From positions 55,081-119,080 of the forward strand of contig CAJTRV010000001.1 in NCBI GenBank assembly GCA_910578855.1: DNA of 64,000 nt. The letters are read 5' to 3'. The notes beneath the pieces are model-generated. The model was not told where the DNA came from, ran no database searches, and was given only the letters and a program-made list of their open reading frames with translations. The translations under genes and the position numbers were made by a program. Source of the stretch: an uncultured Bacilli bacterium (GTDB lineage: Bacteria > Bacillota_I > Bacilli_A > RF39 > UBA660). This document shows, piece after piece, positions 54,449 through 63,703 of this stretch. Each line of letters starts with the position of its first letter. Within the stretch, counting starts at the first letter, position 1.

Positions 54449-55285
54449 ATAAAAAAGATAGCAATTATTTCTGATATACATGGCAATTTAGAGTCATTAA
54501 TAGCTGTATTAGAAGATATACAAGAAAGAAATGTAGATAAAATAATCTGTATTGGTGATATAATTGCAAAAGGAAGTAATCAACAGCAATGTATCGAATT
54601 AATTAAAAATAGTTGTGATATTGTATTGCGTGGAAATTGCGACGAATATTTTACTAGTGATATAGATTTATCAAATAAACCTAAACAAGAAATTGATAGA
54701 ATCTCATGGAATAGAAGTAAATTAACACAAGAAAATGTTGAATATTTAAGTAAATTACCTTATTGTTATGAATTTTATATGAGTGGAAGATTAGTTAGAC
54801 TTTTTCATGCTACTCCTGAAAAAATAAATGATTTTGTTGGGAATATTGATAATATTGATAGATTATATATGTTATTTTTGCCTAGTAAAAATACTATTTC
54901 AAATCAAATTGCCGATATTGTAATTTATGGACATATTCACACTCCATTTATACAAAGAATTTATAATAGAACTATAATCAATACTGGATCTGTTGGAAAT
55001 TCAATAGACGTATTTAGGAACGATAAAAAAGATGGTAATGTAAAAAATACGACAGTTGCAAACTACTTGATTATTTCTGGTAATTATAATTCAAAAAATA
55101 TAGATGAAAAAATATCATATGAATTGATAAGTATTCCATATGATATTGATAAAGAATTAAAATCTAATGTAGACAATATCGAAAGGTTATCATACGAAGA
55201 AGAAATAAGAAATGGTAAATATAGGGATATGGAAAAAATATATAAGAGTTTTGAAGTTAGAGGTATTGATAAAACGATGTTTTAA
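54449..55285 (+). CDS. Calcineurin-like metallophosphoesterase with a non-canonical start
   Basis: The frame contains all metal-site motifs: SDIHGN (Asp9, His11), CIGD, RGNCDE (GNHD-type), LFHATP and YGHIHTP (GHxH). The product is about 278 residues and resembles YfcE-like or nucleotide phosphodiesterases. The first in-frame codon after GGGAGGGG is ATA at 54449, and no ATG, GTG or TTG is available before the motif, so initiation may be at ATA (as at ATT in infC) or the gene may be damaged. The C-terminal 60 residues are extra. It is AT-rich and lies between mutM and pyk. Confidence 0.75.
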   Translation: MKKIAIISDIHGNLESLIAVLEDIQERNVDKIICIGDIIAKGSNQQQCIELIKNSCDIVLRGNCDEYFTSDIDLSNKPKQEIDRISWNRSKLTQENVEYLSKLPYCYEFYMSGRLVRLFHATPEKINDFVGNIDNIDRLYMLFLPSKNTISNQIADIVIYGHIHTPFIQRIYNRTIINTGSVGNSIDVFRNDKKDGNVKNTTVANYLIISGNYNSKNIDEKISYELISIPYDIDKELKSNVDNIERLSYEEEIRNGKYRDMEKIYKSFEVRGIDKTMF

Positions 55286-55406
55286 TGTGATAACATTGCA
55301 TAGTATTTTTTTATAAAAATTAACAATAATCGAAAGAAAAATATTTATCTTATTTTAAATTTATGATAGAATGGAACAGTATGTAAAAAAGGCAGGAGAT
55401 GTAATA

Positions 55407-56816
55407 ATGAAGAAAACAAAGATTATTTGTAGTATTGGACCAGCTAGTTGTGGTGTTGATGTAATGACACGAATGGTAAATGCTGGTATGAATGTAGCAC
55501 GGATTAATTTTTCGCATGCAACACTTGAAGAAAAGCAAAACGTTGTCGCAGCTGTAAAAGAGGTAAGACGCGCTACTGGGAAGAAGATTGGAATTTTATA
55601 TGATACAAAGGGTCCAGAGTTTCGTAATGGTATCGTCGAGAATGGTGAGATCTCACTAGTTGAAGGAAAAACAATTCGGATAGTTAAAGAAAATGTGGTT
55701 GGAAATGAACAACGCTTTTCAGTAAATCATCCAGGGGCAATTGCTTCTTTAAAAGTTGGTGATGATATTTTATTAGAGAATGGTTTGATGAAGATTCAAG
55801 TAATCTCTGTTGAAGAAGATGGTGTAACTTGTGTTATCTTAAATGGTGGTCAACTGGGGGATCGTAAGAGTCTAAGTGTTCCAGGAGTTGAACTAGATAT
55901 TCCTTTTGTCAGTGAACAAGATCGAGAAGATATTATTTATGCTTGTCATCATGATGGAAACTTTATTGCTTTATCATTCGTTAGTACCAAAGAAGATGTT
56001 TTAGAGGTAAAAGAAATTTTAAAACAAGAGCATCGGGAAGATATGAAGTTAATTGCTAAGATCGAGAGTCAAACAGGAATTGATAATTTAGATGAAATTA
56101 TTCCAGAAGTAAGTGGAATAATGGTAGCTCGTGGTGACCTTGGGGTAGAAGTTCCTATGTATGAATTACCAATTTTACAAAAGATGATGATTCGTAAATG
56201 TCGAGAACAAGGTAAAATTGCCATTGTTGCGACTGAGATGTTAGAGTCGATGAAGAAAAATGCGCGTCCAACGCGGGCTGAAGTATCTGATATTTCAAAT
56301 GCCGTGTTAGATGGAACGGATGCGGTAATGTTAAGTGGTGAGACAACGCTTGGAAAATATCCAGTTGAGACGGTTAGTTATATGGCAGGTATTTGTAATT
56401 ATGCTGAGCAAAATTATAACTATAAGAAAAAATTTGAGGATTTAAGACGAGAAAGTATTACGCGAACGATTGCTCATAGTGTTGTTGAAGCCGCTCATGT
56501 ATTGGATGTTAAAGCAATTATTGCTCCAACGATGAGTGGTTATACGGCTAAACGAATTAGTAATTTAAAACCACGTAGTGTTATTTTAGCGGGATGTACC
56601 GATGAAGATGTTGCTTGTTCATTGTCACTTAACTGGGGTGTATATCCATTTGTATTGCCAGTTTATGAATCGATCAATGAAGTAATGCAACATGCAGAAG
56701 AAGCTGCTAAAAATATTGCGGACTTACAAAAAGGGGATACCATCATTTTAACTGGTAGTTTCTCAAGTCGTTTAGAACCAGCGACAACTAATCTTATGAC
56801 CATTGATAAAATATAA
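55407..56816 (+). CDS. pyk: Pyruvate kinase
   Basis: Converts phosphoenolpyruvate and ADP to pyruvate and ATP. The 469-residue protein has SIGPASCG, INFSHAT, YDTKGPEFR, AKIES (about 212-216, with catalytic Lys) and VARGDLGVEVP. It lacks the extra C-terminal PEP-utiliser domain seen in some Firmicutes. ATG 55407 follows GGCAGGAGAT; the longer frame crosses the promoter (TAGAAT at 55367-55372). Confidence 0.98.
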   Translation: MKKTKIICSIGPASCGVDVMTRMVNAGMNVARINFSHATLEEKQNVVAAVKEVRRATGKKIGILYDTKGPEFRNGIVENGEISLVEGKTIRIVKENVVGNEQRFSVNHPGAIASLKVGDDILLENGLMKIQVISVEEDGVTCVILNGGQLGDRKSLSVPGVELDIPFVSEQDREDIIYACHHDGNFIALSFVSTKEDVLEVKEILKQEHREDMKLIAKIESQTGIDNLDEIIPEVSGIMVARGDLGVEVPMYELPILQKMMIRKCREQGKIAIVATEMLESMKKNARPTRAEVSDISNAVLDGTDAVMLSGETTLGKYPVETVSYMAGICNYAEQNYNYKKKFEDLRRESITRTIAHSVVEAAHVLDVKAIIAPTMSGYTAKRISNLKPRSVILAGCTDEDVACSLSLNWGVYPFVLPVYESINEVMQHAEEAAKNIADLQKGDTIILTGSFSSRLEPATTNLMTIDKI

Positions 56817-56845
56817 AAAGTAGATGCGAACTCTACTTTTCTTTT
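56812..56845. terminator. Bidirectional terminator between pyk and tmcAL
   Basis: AAAAGTAGA (56816-56824) pairs with TCTACTTTT (56832-56840), with T runs on both sides. Both convergent genes end at or in it. Confidence 0.85.
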
Positions 56846-57993
56846 ACAATGATTGGTTTTTTTATGAATTCACGATGAATTATTGCTTTTTTCTCTTTAA
56901 GTGATAGGAGACTAGCAAAGGCACAAGTGCTTCGAAATTCGATATCCATCATGAGATGATTGGTTTCAGTACAAGCTGTGATCAAAGGAAGGGTAACTTC
57001 TTTTTTGAGTTGTTTTAAATATTTTCTTCCTACTTGATTCATTCCTAGGATTCGCAAGTAGGCAGGTTCAAGACATTTACTTGCTTCCTCTTTGGTAAAA
57101 CTACATAGAATATGACAAAGCATTCGCATAATTTTGTTATAGGTATATCGCTTGGTTTTAACAGCTTTAACGAAGTCATCCAAATTATCATGCTTTAAAA
57201 TCTCTTTTCGAATTCGTTGATCTAGTCCTTCATCCACTGTTTGATATTGAAAAATTCTAGGATCAGTGGAAATTTTATATTGTAAGAGAGGAAAATAGTC
57301 TTTCATGAAATAGAGTTGCTGGGTTAGTGCGGTATACGTTTTTTCTGGAACATAGGGTTGAATATCTTGGTTATTTTGTAAAGCTGTTCGAATTGCGGTT
57401 GCACTAACAATGGTATTTTCTAGTGTTTCTTCATGAAAATCATTGGTTCTTTGAATCACTATAGGTTTTATATTAGCTTGCTGTTTGATAATTTCTTTGA
57501 TATAACTTAATCCCAATAGATCATTTGGGGTTACAATGGTCTGTTTCGTAAGTGTCATGAGGGCTTTTGACATTGCCGTTGGGTAGTTAATGCCTTCTTT
57601 TAAATATTTTTTTACGAGTAGATCATAATCAGGATGTTGTAATTGAATGGTGGCTAGGTCAATTAGCGGTTGTAGTGAGCCACATTCACTTCCGAAGACT
57701 AAGTATTCCACTTGTAAAGCTTTTAATAGGGCAATACTTCCTTTGGCAAAAATGTCAGCACTTTGGGTTGCAAAGACAAAGGGAAGTTCTACTACTAAGT
57801 CAACCCCATAGGTAAGGGCAATTTCCGTCTTTTTCCATTTGTCGATTATACTAACGATTCCTCGTTCGGTAAAATTACCACTCATCACTAAAATAATTGG
57901 CGAATTTGGGAATTGTTCCCGTATTTTATTAATATGATATAAGTGTCCATTGTGAAAGGGACTATATTCGCAAATAATTCCAACAGCTTTCAT
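56833..57993 (-). CDS. tmcAL: tRNA(Met) cytidine acetate ligase
   Basis: Forms N4-acetylcytidine at the wobble base of elongator tRNA-Met using acetate and ATP. The 386-residue protein has a nucleotidyltransferase domain starting GIICEYSPFHNGHLYHI (HNGH motif), MSGNFTERG and VVELPFVF, as in YlbM-type proteins. The ATG has GGTGATAAC upstream. It is divergent from yceD-rpmF, a neighbour pair also seen around ylbM in Bacillus. Confidence 0.93.
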   Translation of the reverse strand: MKAVGIICEYSPFHNGHLYHINKIREQFPNSPIILVMSGNFTERGIVSIIDKWKKTEIALTYGVDLVVELPFVFATQSADIFAKGSIALLKALQVEYLVFGSECGSLQPLIDLATIQLQHPDYDLLVKKYLKEGINYPTAMSKALMTLTKQTIVTPNDLLGLSYIKEIIKQQANIKPIVIQRTNDFHEETLENTIVSATAIRTALQNNQDIQPYVPEKTYTALTQQLYFMKDYFPLLQYKISTDPRIFQYQTVDEGLDQRIRKEILKHDNLDDFVKAVKTKRYTYNKIMRMLCHILCSFTKEEASKCLEPAYLRILGMNQVGRKYLKQLKKEVTLPLITACTETNHLMMDIEFRSTCAFASLLSLKEKKAIIHREFIKKPIIVKEK

Positions 57994-58035
57994 GTTATCA
58001 CCAATGCTATCATATCATAAAATAAGTTAGAATCG

Positions 58036-58064
58036 TTGCATTTTTTTTGCTTATTTTGTATAAT
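58036..58064 (+). promoter_or_regulatory. Promoter of yceD-rpmF
   Basis: TTGCAT (58036-58041) and TATAAT (58059-58064) with a 17-base spacer. Confidence 0.8.
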
Positions 58065-58084
58065 GATGAAGCGAGGTGATGAGG

Positions 58085-58564
58085 ATGAAGATCGATATTT
58101 TGCCCTTTAAGAGTGGTGAACGAGAAATTGCCATCGATGAGACTTATACATTTACAGAGGAAGAAATAGCCAATTGTGATTTGTTAGCATTACACGATGT
58201 TCATGTGACCGGAGTATTAACCAATCGCCTGGATTCGTATGATCTATTTTGTACCGTAACTGGAGAGATGATATTGCCATGCGCGGTTACCTTAAACCCC
58301 GTTTCCTATCCGTTTTCGGTAGATATCGAAGGAGATGTTGAAGAATTACAACGGGAAATTGATGAAAATTACGAAAAAGTGGAAAATACTATTGATATTT
58401 TGCCAATTATATGGGAAAATATATTAATGGAAATTCCCTTACGTGTTGTAAGTGCGGATGCCGAGAATGCAGAGATGCAGGGAGATGGTTGGAAACTGAT
58501 AACCGAACATGAAAGTGTCCGTGAAACCAATCCGGAGTTAGAAAAATTAAAGGATTTATTATAA
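58085..58564 (+). CDS. yceD: DUF177-family protein (YceD/YlbN)
   Basis: The 159-residue protein has LxxHDVHVTGVLTNR (about 40-50), a CxVTGEMILPCAVTLNPV segment with two Cys (about 63-80), and an acidic C terminus, matching the YceD family linked to 23S rRNA processing and often fused in operon with rpmF. ATG 58085 follows GAGGTGATGAG. Its immediate downstream neighbour is rpmF, as in most bacteria. Confidence 0.9.
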   Translation: MKIDILPFKSGEREIAIDETYTFTEEEIANCDLLALHDVHVTGVLTNRLDSYDLFCTVTGEMILPCAVTLNPVSYPFSVDIEGDVEELQREIDENYEKVENTIDILPIIWENILMEIPLRVVSADAENAEMQGDGWKLITEHESVRETNPELEKLKDLL

Positions 58565-58579
58565 GAAAGAGGTGTTAAC

Positions 58580-58765
58580 ATGGCGGTACCATTTAGAAAA
58601 GTTAGTAAGACGAGAAAAAGAATGCGTCGTACGCATTACAAGATTAATGCAAATGAAATGACAAAGTGCCCAAACTGTGGTGAAGCAATTCGTCCACATC
58701 GTGTATGTAAAAACTGTGGAACATACAAAGGGAAAGAAGTTTTAAAACAAGAAGAAGCAAAATAA
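58580..58765 (+). CDS. rpmF: 50S ribosomal protein L32
   Basis: The 61-residue protein has [18 protein letters not shown] at its start and a Cys4 zinc ribbon CPNCGE...CKNCG, so this is the zinc-binding (C+) form. The ATG follows AAAGAGGTGTTAAC. It follows yceD by 15 bases and is followed by a weak terminator. Confidence 0.98.
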   Translation: MAVPFRKVSKTRKRMRRTHYKINANEMTKCPNCGEAIRPHRVCKNCGTYKGKEVLKQEEAK

Positions 58766-58792
58766 ATGTGCTTTTTTTTATTTACTTAGTAC

Positions 58793-58821
58793 TTGCTTCT
58801 AAAAATAGCATATGATATACT
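58793..58821 (+). promoter_or_regulatory. Promoter of the valS T-box transcript
   Basis: TTGCTT (58793-58798) and TATACT (58816-58821) with a 17-base spacer and an extended TGA. Confidence 0.75.
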
Positions 58822-58827
58822 TAATAT

Positions 58828-59060
58828 ATCGAAAAAAGACAGAGAACAAGAGGAGTATAATACCAATGGTGATAGAAAGTTCGTGGTTGATGGAAACGAA
58901 TACCAATTGGAATTAGAAGGTAGCTTGGGAGTTTGATTTCTGAATCATAGTAGGAAATTACGGGGTTCACCGTTACTGAATTGAGGTATATCATAAGATA
59001 TATGAATTAAGGTGGTACCACGTCATCACGTCCTTATTATATAAGGCGTGATTTTTTTTG
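58828..59060 (+). promoter_or_regulatory. T-box leader (valine-specific) of valS
   Basis: The T-box AAGGTGGTACCACG lies at 59009-59022. The terminator pairs ATCACG...CCTTAT (from 59025) with ATAAGG...CGTGAT (to 59052), then eight Ts. The candidate specifier GTA (in GAAG-GTA, about 58918) is a valine codon. The valS gene starts about 300 bases after it. Confidence 0.9.
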
Positions 59061-59109
59061 ATAAGGGATGATAACGTGTTAGAAGTATTTTGAGCCTATG
59101 TAACTCAGT

Positions 59110-59350
59110 ATGATTTACACGATCGATCCTAAGATTTTACAAAACTATGTGACGATGTTAGGCTGGAATAATGAAGATATCCAGTTGGCAATGCTGATTG
59201 GTTTGTCAATATCGTTTGTTTTTGATATTAATTGTGATATATGTTTTTCTTTGGTAAAATAATATCTTGGTCAACTATATGGATCATTGTAATATCAAGA
59301 GCACTTTGTTGAAGTATATCAAGTCATAGATCAATATATAGAAGAGAGGA
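59110..59350 (+). pseudogene. Probable gene remnant between the valS T-box and valS
   Basis: A 50-residue ORF from ATG 59110 (TAA 59260-59262) has no good ribosome-binding site. Beyond it, a second frame reads GQLYGSL, stop, [21 protein letters not shown] to TAG at about 59350, like the end of a degraded gene. It lengthens the T-box to valS distance. Low confidence. Confidence 0.4.
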
Positions 59351-59359
59351 TGAAATAGA

Positions 59360-61906
59360 ATGTTAGATAAAAAATATGATCCCCAAAAAATTGAAACAGG
59401 GAAATATCAAAATTGGGTGAAAAAAGGATATTTTACCGCTGGTGATTTAAGCAAGAAACCATTTTGTATCGTAATTCCCCCACCTAATGTAACTGGTAAA
59501 TTACATTTAGGTCATGCTTGGGATACGACTTTACAAGATATTATTATTCGTTATAAACGAATGGATGGATACGATGCTCTTTGGATTCCAGGAATGGACC
59601 ATGCGGGAATTGCTACCCAGGCGAAAGTAGATCGTAAGTTAAAAGATATGGGGTATCAACCACGAGCAATGGATCGCGAGGAGTGGTTAAAGCATGCTTG
59701 GGAATGGAAGAAAGAGTATGCTGATAATATTCATGCCCAGTGGGAAAAATTAGGACTTAGTCTTGATTATACCAAAGAACGGTTTACATTAGATGAGGGA
59801 CTTAGTAAAGCAGTAAAACATGTGTTTGTTACCCTTTATAAAAAAGGATATATCTATCGCGGGGAGCGTATTATTAACTGGGATCCAGAAGCAATGACGG
59901 CCCTTTCTAATGAGGAAGTCATTTATCAAGATGATCCAGGAGCTTTTTATCATTTGAAATATTTTATTGAAGATACAGATCAATATTTAGAGGTTGCGAC
60001 TACCCGGCCTGAAACGTTATTTGGCGATACAGCGGTTGCGGTTAATCCAAAGGACCCTCGTTATCAACACTTGATTGGCAAACATGTAATATTACCGATT
60101 GTAAATAAACTAATTCCGATTGTTGGTGATGACCATGCTGATATGGAGTTTGGAACTGGGGTTGTAAAAATTACTCCGGCGCATGACCCTAATGATTTTG
60201 AAGTAGGAAATCGCCATCATTTAGAGCGAATTATTGTTATGAATCCGGATGCAACGATGAATGAACATGCCGGTAAATATAAGGGGATGGATCGGTTCCA
60301 ATGTCGTAAGGCTTTAGTAAAGGACTTAAAAGAACAAGGGTTGTTAATTCAAGTTGAAGAAATGGTGCATTCAGTTGGCCATTCTGAACGAACTGGGGTT
60401 GCCGTGGAGCCATATTTATCAAAACAATGGTTCGTAAAAATGGATATTCTTGCAAAACAGGTATTGGATAATCAGAAGACGCAAGGGAAAGTTCAATTTA
60501 TTCCTAATCGATTTGAAAAGATATTGAATCATTGGATGGAAGATTGCCATGATTGGTGTATTTCCAGACAACTTTGGTGGGGACACCAGATCCCTGCTTG
60601 GTATCGCGGGGAAGAAGTGTATGTCGGGGATAAAGCCCCAACTGGTGATGGTTGGGTTCGTGATTCAGATGTTTTAGATACTTGGTTTAGTAGTGCTTTG
60701 TGGCCATTTAGTACCCTTGGTTGGCCTGAAGATACCGATATGATGAAACGCTATTTTCCTAATAATGTTTTAGTTACAGGGTATGATATTATTTTCTTTT
60801 GGGTATGTCGAATGGTGTTCCAGTCATTAGAATTTACTAAAGAGCGCCCTTTTAACGATATCTTAATTCATGGACTTGTCCGCGATAAACAAGGTCGCAA
60901 AATGAGTAAGAGTCTTGGAAACGGTGTTGATCCAATGGATGTTATTGAACTTTATGGAACCGATGCCCTACGTTTTTTCCTGACAACTTCAAGTGCACCT
61001 GGAATGGATTTACGTTATGATGAGGAGAAAGTAAAATCAACCTGGAATTTCATTAATAAACTTTGGAATGCGAGTCGTTTTGTTTTGATGAATATCGAAG
61101 GATATGACGCAACCAGTACATTAGAAAATTTAAAACTAAGTGACAAATGGATTCTTAATAAGTTAAATAAAACGATTGCTACTGTTAGAAAACATATGGA
61201 TCAATACGAGTTTCAGGTTGTTGGAGCTGAATTATACAATTTTATCTGGAATGATTTTTGTGACTGGTATATTGAGTTATCTAAAATTGAACCAACAGAT
61301 AGTACGAAGGAAACTTTGATCTATGTTTTAAAAAACATTTTAAAAATGTTACATCCATTTATGCCTTTTGTAACGGAAGAAATATATACAATGCTACCTG
61401 ATACGGAGGAATCTATTATGGTTAGTGATTATCCAAAGGTGGCAAAAGAATTTGCTTTTGCAGATACAACTATAATGGATACGATTATCGACTTTATTGT
61501 TAAAGTAAGACGAATTAAGTTGGAAAATCAAATAGGAAAGGATTATTATCTGGTACAAAATAGTGATATTTTTACAGATCATATTGATATAATTAGTAAT
61601 ATGTTAAAAATAGATAAAAATGATATTTTAAATGAAACAAATCGAGATGATTTGGATCGTTATGAGATTACCTTTGGTGATGAAGTGATTACTCTTTACT
61701 ATGATGGAACGAGTAATCATGAACAAGAACGCGCTAATTTAGAACGTGATCGTAAGCGGTTAGAAGCATCAATTGAGCGACGTAAAAAATTACTGGCAAA
61801 CACTAATTATACCTCTAAAGCACCAAGTCATATTGTAGAAGCTGAACAAAATAGTTTAGAAAAAGAAGAGAAAGAATTGGAACTTGTTATGAGTAAATTG
61901 AACTAA
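59360..61906 (+). CDS. valS: Valyl-tRNA synthetase
   Basis: Charges tRNA-Val. The 848-residue class I enzyme has the HIGH motif HLGH in [18 protein letters not shown] (about 38-55), the CP1 editing domain (about 185-335), the KMSKS motif at [11 protein letters not shown] (about 515-524) and a C-terminal coiled coil (about 780-848). The start follows GAAGAGAGGATGAAATAG. It is controlled by the T-box leader upstream. Confidence 0.98.
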   Translation: MLDKKYDPQKIETGKYQNWVKKGYFTAGDLSKKPFCIVIPPPNVTGKLHLGHAWDTTLQDIIIRYKRMDGYDALWIPGMDHAGIATQAKVDRKLKDMGYQPRAMDREEWLKHAWEWKKEYADNIHAQWEKLGLSLDYTKERFTLDEGLSKAVKHVFVTLYKKGYIYRGERIINWDPEAMTALSNEEVIYQDDPGAFYHLKYFIEDTDQYLEVATTRPETLFGDTAVAVNPKDPRYQHLIGKHVILPIVNKLIPIVGDDHADMEFGTGVVKITPAHDPNDFEVGNRHHLERIIVMNPDATMNEHAGKYKGMDRFQCRKALVKDLKEQGLLIQVEEMVHSVGHSERTGVAVEPYLSKQWFVKMDILAKQVLDNQKTQGKVQFIPNRFEKILNHWMEDCHDWCISRQLWWGHQIPAWYRGEEVYVGDKAPTGDGWVRDSDVLDTWFSSALWPFSTLGWPEDTDMMKRYFPNNVLVTGYDIIFFWVCRMVFQSLEFTKERPFNDILIHGLVRDKQGRKMSKSLGNGVDPMDVIELYGTDALRFFLTTSSAPGMDLRYDEEKVKSTWNFINKLWNASRFVLMNIEGYDATSTLENLKLSDKWILNKLNKTIATVRKHMDQYEFQVVGAELYNFIWNDFCDWYIELSKIEPTDSTKETLIYVLKNILKMLHPFMPFVTEEIYTMLPDTEESIMVSDYPKVAKEFAFADTTIMDTIIDFIVKVRRIKLENQIGKDYYLVQNSDIFTDHIDIISNMLKIDKNDILNETNRDDLDRYEITFGDEVITLYYDGTSNHEQERANLERDRKRLEASIERRKKLLANTNYTSKAPSHIVEAEQNSLEKEEKELELVMSKLN

Positions 61907-61939
61907 TTCTCCTTCTTTTTTTGTTTCAATATAAGGTTA

Positions 61940-61958
61940 TATAAACTCTCAGTTTATA
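61940..61958. repeat. Short perfect inverted repeat upstream of the pseudopilin cluster
   Basis: TATAAACT and AGTTTATA flank three bases, 25 bases before the -35 of the pilin promoter; it may be a binding site. Confidence 0.4.
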
Positions 61959-61982
61959 AAATGTCAACTTTTGCAAAAATTG

Positions 61983-62011
61983 TTGCTAAAGCGCGTTATT
62001 TGTGTTATATT
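61983..62011 (+). promoter_or_regulatory. Promoter of the three-gene pseudopilin cluster
   Basis: TTGCTA (61983-61988) and TATATT (62006-62011) with a 17-base spacer and an extended TGT. Confidence 0.7.
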
Positions 62012-62039
62012 TATGATAGTAGAGCGGGGAGGTGAGAAA

Positions 62040-62438
62040 ATGAGAAAGAATACAAAAGGATTTACATTAATCGAGTTATTGGCTGTAATCGTAATCTTGG
62101 CTGTAATCGCATTGATCGCCACTCCAATCATCATGAATGTAATTAATGATGCTAAAACTGGAGCAAATAAGGATTCTGCTTATGGAATTATAAAAGCGAT
62201 CGAGACAGAAATCGCTCAAAAGATGGTAGATGATACAACGTATACTGCACCAGCATCATGTAACATTGATTCAAATGGTACTAAGTGTGGAGATATTGAC
62301 ATTCATTATAAAGGTACTAAAGCAAGTGGTGGTACAATTTACTTCACCAATGGAGTAGCGACTTCAACCGATGCGCAAAAAACGACAGTTATTGTTGGAG
62401 GAACAACTTACACAATGACAACAGATGGAAAGTTTTAG
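62040..62438 (+). CDS. Pseudopilin-like protein 1 of 3
   Basis: The 132-residue product has the class III signal KNTKG-FTLIELLAVIVI (Gly8 cleavage, Glu at +5) and a very hydrophobic helix to about residue 38 shared almost exactly with the next two proteins. The mature domain has two cysteines near residues 73-81, probably a disulfide, and a Tyr-Lys-Gly segment (HYKGTKASGG) conserved in the second paralogue. ATG 62040 follows GGGAGGTGAGAAA; the longer frame overlaps the promoter. Confidence 0.9.
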   Translation: MRKNTKGFTLIELLAVIVILAVIALIATPIIMNVINDAKTGANKDSAYGIIKAIETEIAQKMVDDTTYTAPASCNIDSNGTKCGDIDIHYKGTKASGGTIYFTNGVATSTDAQKTTVIVGGTTYTMTTDGKF

Positions 62439-62465
62439 TAGTTAGGAAATAAAGAGGTGAAAAAA

Positions 62466-62915
62466 ATGAAATTAAATAACAAAAAAGGATTTACATTAAT
62501 TGAATTGTTAGCAGTAATCGTAATTTTAGCGGTTATCGCCTTAATTGCAACACCAATTATTATGAATGTAATTAATGATGCGAAAGAAGGAGCGGAAAAG
62601 GATTCTGCTTATGGAATTGTCAAAGCATTAGAAACAGAAATTGCTCAGTCAATGGTAAGAGATACTACTTTTGTAGCTCCAACAGAGTGTACTATTAATG
62701 CTGCTGGAAATAAATGTGAATATACTGTTGGTACTGCTCCAAGTACAACGACTAAAGAGATTAAGATTGATTACAAAGGTACCAAAGCAGCAGGAGGAAC
62801 AATTAAATTTGCCGATGGTAAAGGTAGTGTTACTGAGAATTCTACTGTAAAATTTGGAAGTAAAACTTATAAATTAGATAGCAAGGGTGAATTTAACTTA
62901 GATACAGCATCGTAG
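62466..62915 (+). CDS. Pseudopilin-like protein 2 of 3
   Basis: The 149-residue paralogue keeps the N-terminal helix and adds a longer head with two cysteines (CTINAAGNKC), the segment IDYKGTKAAGGTIKF and a C-terminal GSKTYKLDSKGEF. The GTG at 62457 is part of the ribosome-binding site GAGGTGA, so ATG 62466 is the start. It lies 27 bases after the first gene, in one operon. Confidence 0.9.
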   Translation: MKLNNKKGFTLIELLAVIVILAVIALIATPIIMNVINDAKEGAEKDSAYGIVKALETEIAQSMVRDTTFVAPTECTINAAGNKCEYTVGTAPSTTTKEIKIDYKGTKAAGGTIKFADGKGSVTENSTVKFGSKTYKLDSKGEFNLDTAS

Positions 62916-62940
62916 TATTTATAAATATTAGAGGTGAAGA

Positions 62941-63351
62941 ATGAAAATAACGAATAAAAAGGGATTTACCCTTATTGAATTGTTAGCAGTAATCGTAATT
63001 TTGGCAGTGATTGCCTTAATTGCAACGCCAATTATTATGAATGTTATTAACGATGCGAAGGAAGGTGCAGAAAAGGATTCTGCTTATGGAATTGCCAAAG
63101 CTTTAGAAACTGAGATTGCGCAGACAATGGCATTGAATCCAACTTCTACTCCTGAGTCTACTTGTAAAGTATCCAATATTACAAGTACGACAATTACATG
63201 TGGGACTTTATCTGCATCATACAAAGGAAGTATGCCTACACCAATTGATTTTACATTTGAAAATGGAGCAGCGCAAGCTGGTTCGACTGTAACATTTGGT
63301 ACGAAAGTATATACGTTACAAGATGATGGCGAGTTTAAAAAAACAGCTTAG
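62941..63351 (+). CDS. Pseudopilin-like protein 3 of 3
   Basis: The 136-residue paralogue has the same N-terminal helix (MNVINDAKEGAEKDSAYGIAKALETEIAQ), two cysteines, a SASYKGSMP segment and a final GTKVYTLQDDGEF. The start follows GAGGTGAAG. It is the last gene of the cluster, followed by a strong terminator. Presumably one or more are the major pilin and the others minor pilins; which is which cannot be told. Confidence 0.9.
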   Translation: MKITNKKGFTLIELLAVIVILAVIALIATPIIMNVINDAKEGAEKDSAYGIAKALETEIAQTMALNPTSTPESTCKVSNITSTTITCGTLSASYKGSMPTPIDFTFENGAAQAGSTVTFGTKVYTLQDDGEFKKTA

Positions 63352-63379
63352 AAAGTGAATGATCATTCACTTTTTTTTG
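63352..63379 (+). terminator. Terminator of the pseudopilin cluster
   Basis: AAGTGAAT (63353-63360) and ATTCACTT (63365-63372) around GATC, then eight Ts. Confidence 0.9.
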
Positions 63380-63703
63380 TATATTAGGATTTCGTTATGC
63401 CAAAATAGGAAATTCAAGTGGTATACAATAAGCAAATATTATGATAGAAACATAACAAAAATAAAGCAATTTAATCTGTTTTTAAATAGTTAATATAAGA
63501 TATTTATTAATCCACTTCTATAGTAATAGTTTCATTCTAATATTGTAATATTAGAATTTAAAAATTCTTTAATAACACATCTATTTTCAAAGGATAGATG
63601 TTTTTATTTTGGTTTTATAATAAATATACTTTTTTCGAGTAAGCCAAATGCATAAGTCAAGTAAAAGTAGACAATATAATCGAAAAATAGGGGGGGATAG
63701 GGA
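63380..63703. other. AT-rich stretch with no recognisable gene, IS boundary inside
   Basis: No intact ORF on either strand. A further A/T-rich hairpin-like repeat (AATATTGTAATATTAG) is seen at about 63540. The right end of the following IS3-like element should lie in about 63660-63700, near a run of seven G, but I cannot mark an exact terminal repeat. Confidence 0.4.

Noticed and set aside
62040..63351. The three similar N-terminal segments as a repeat array or CRISPR
   Set aside because: Spacing is gene length and the segments are translated; no CRISPR repeats or cas genes are present in the window.
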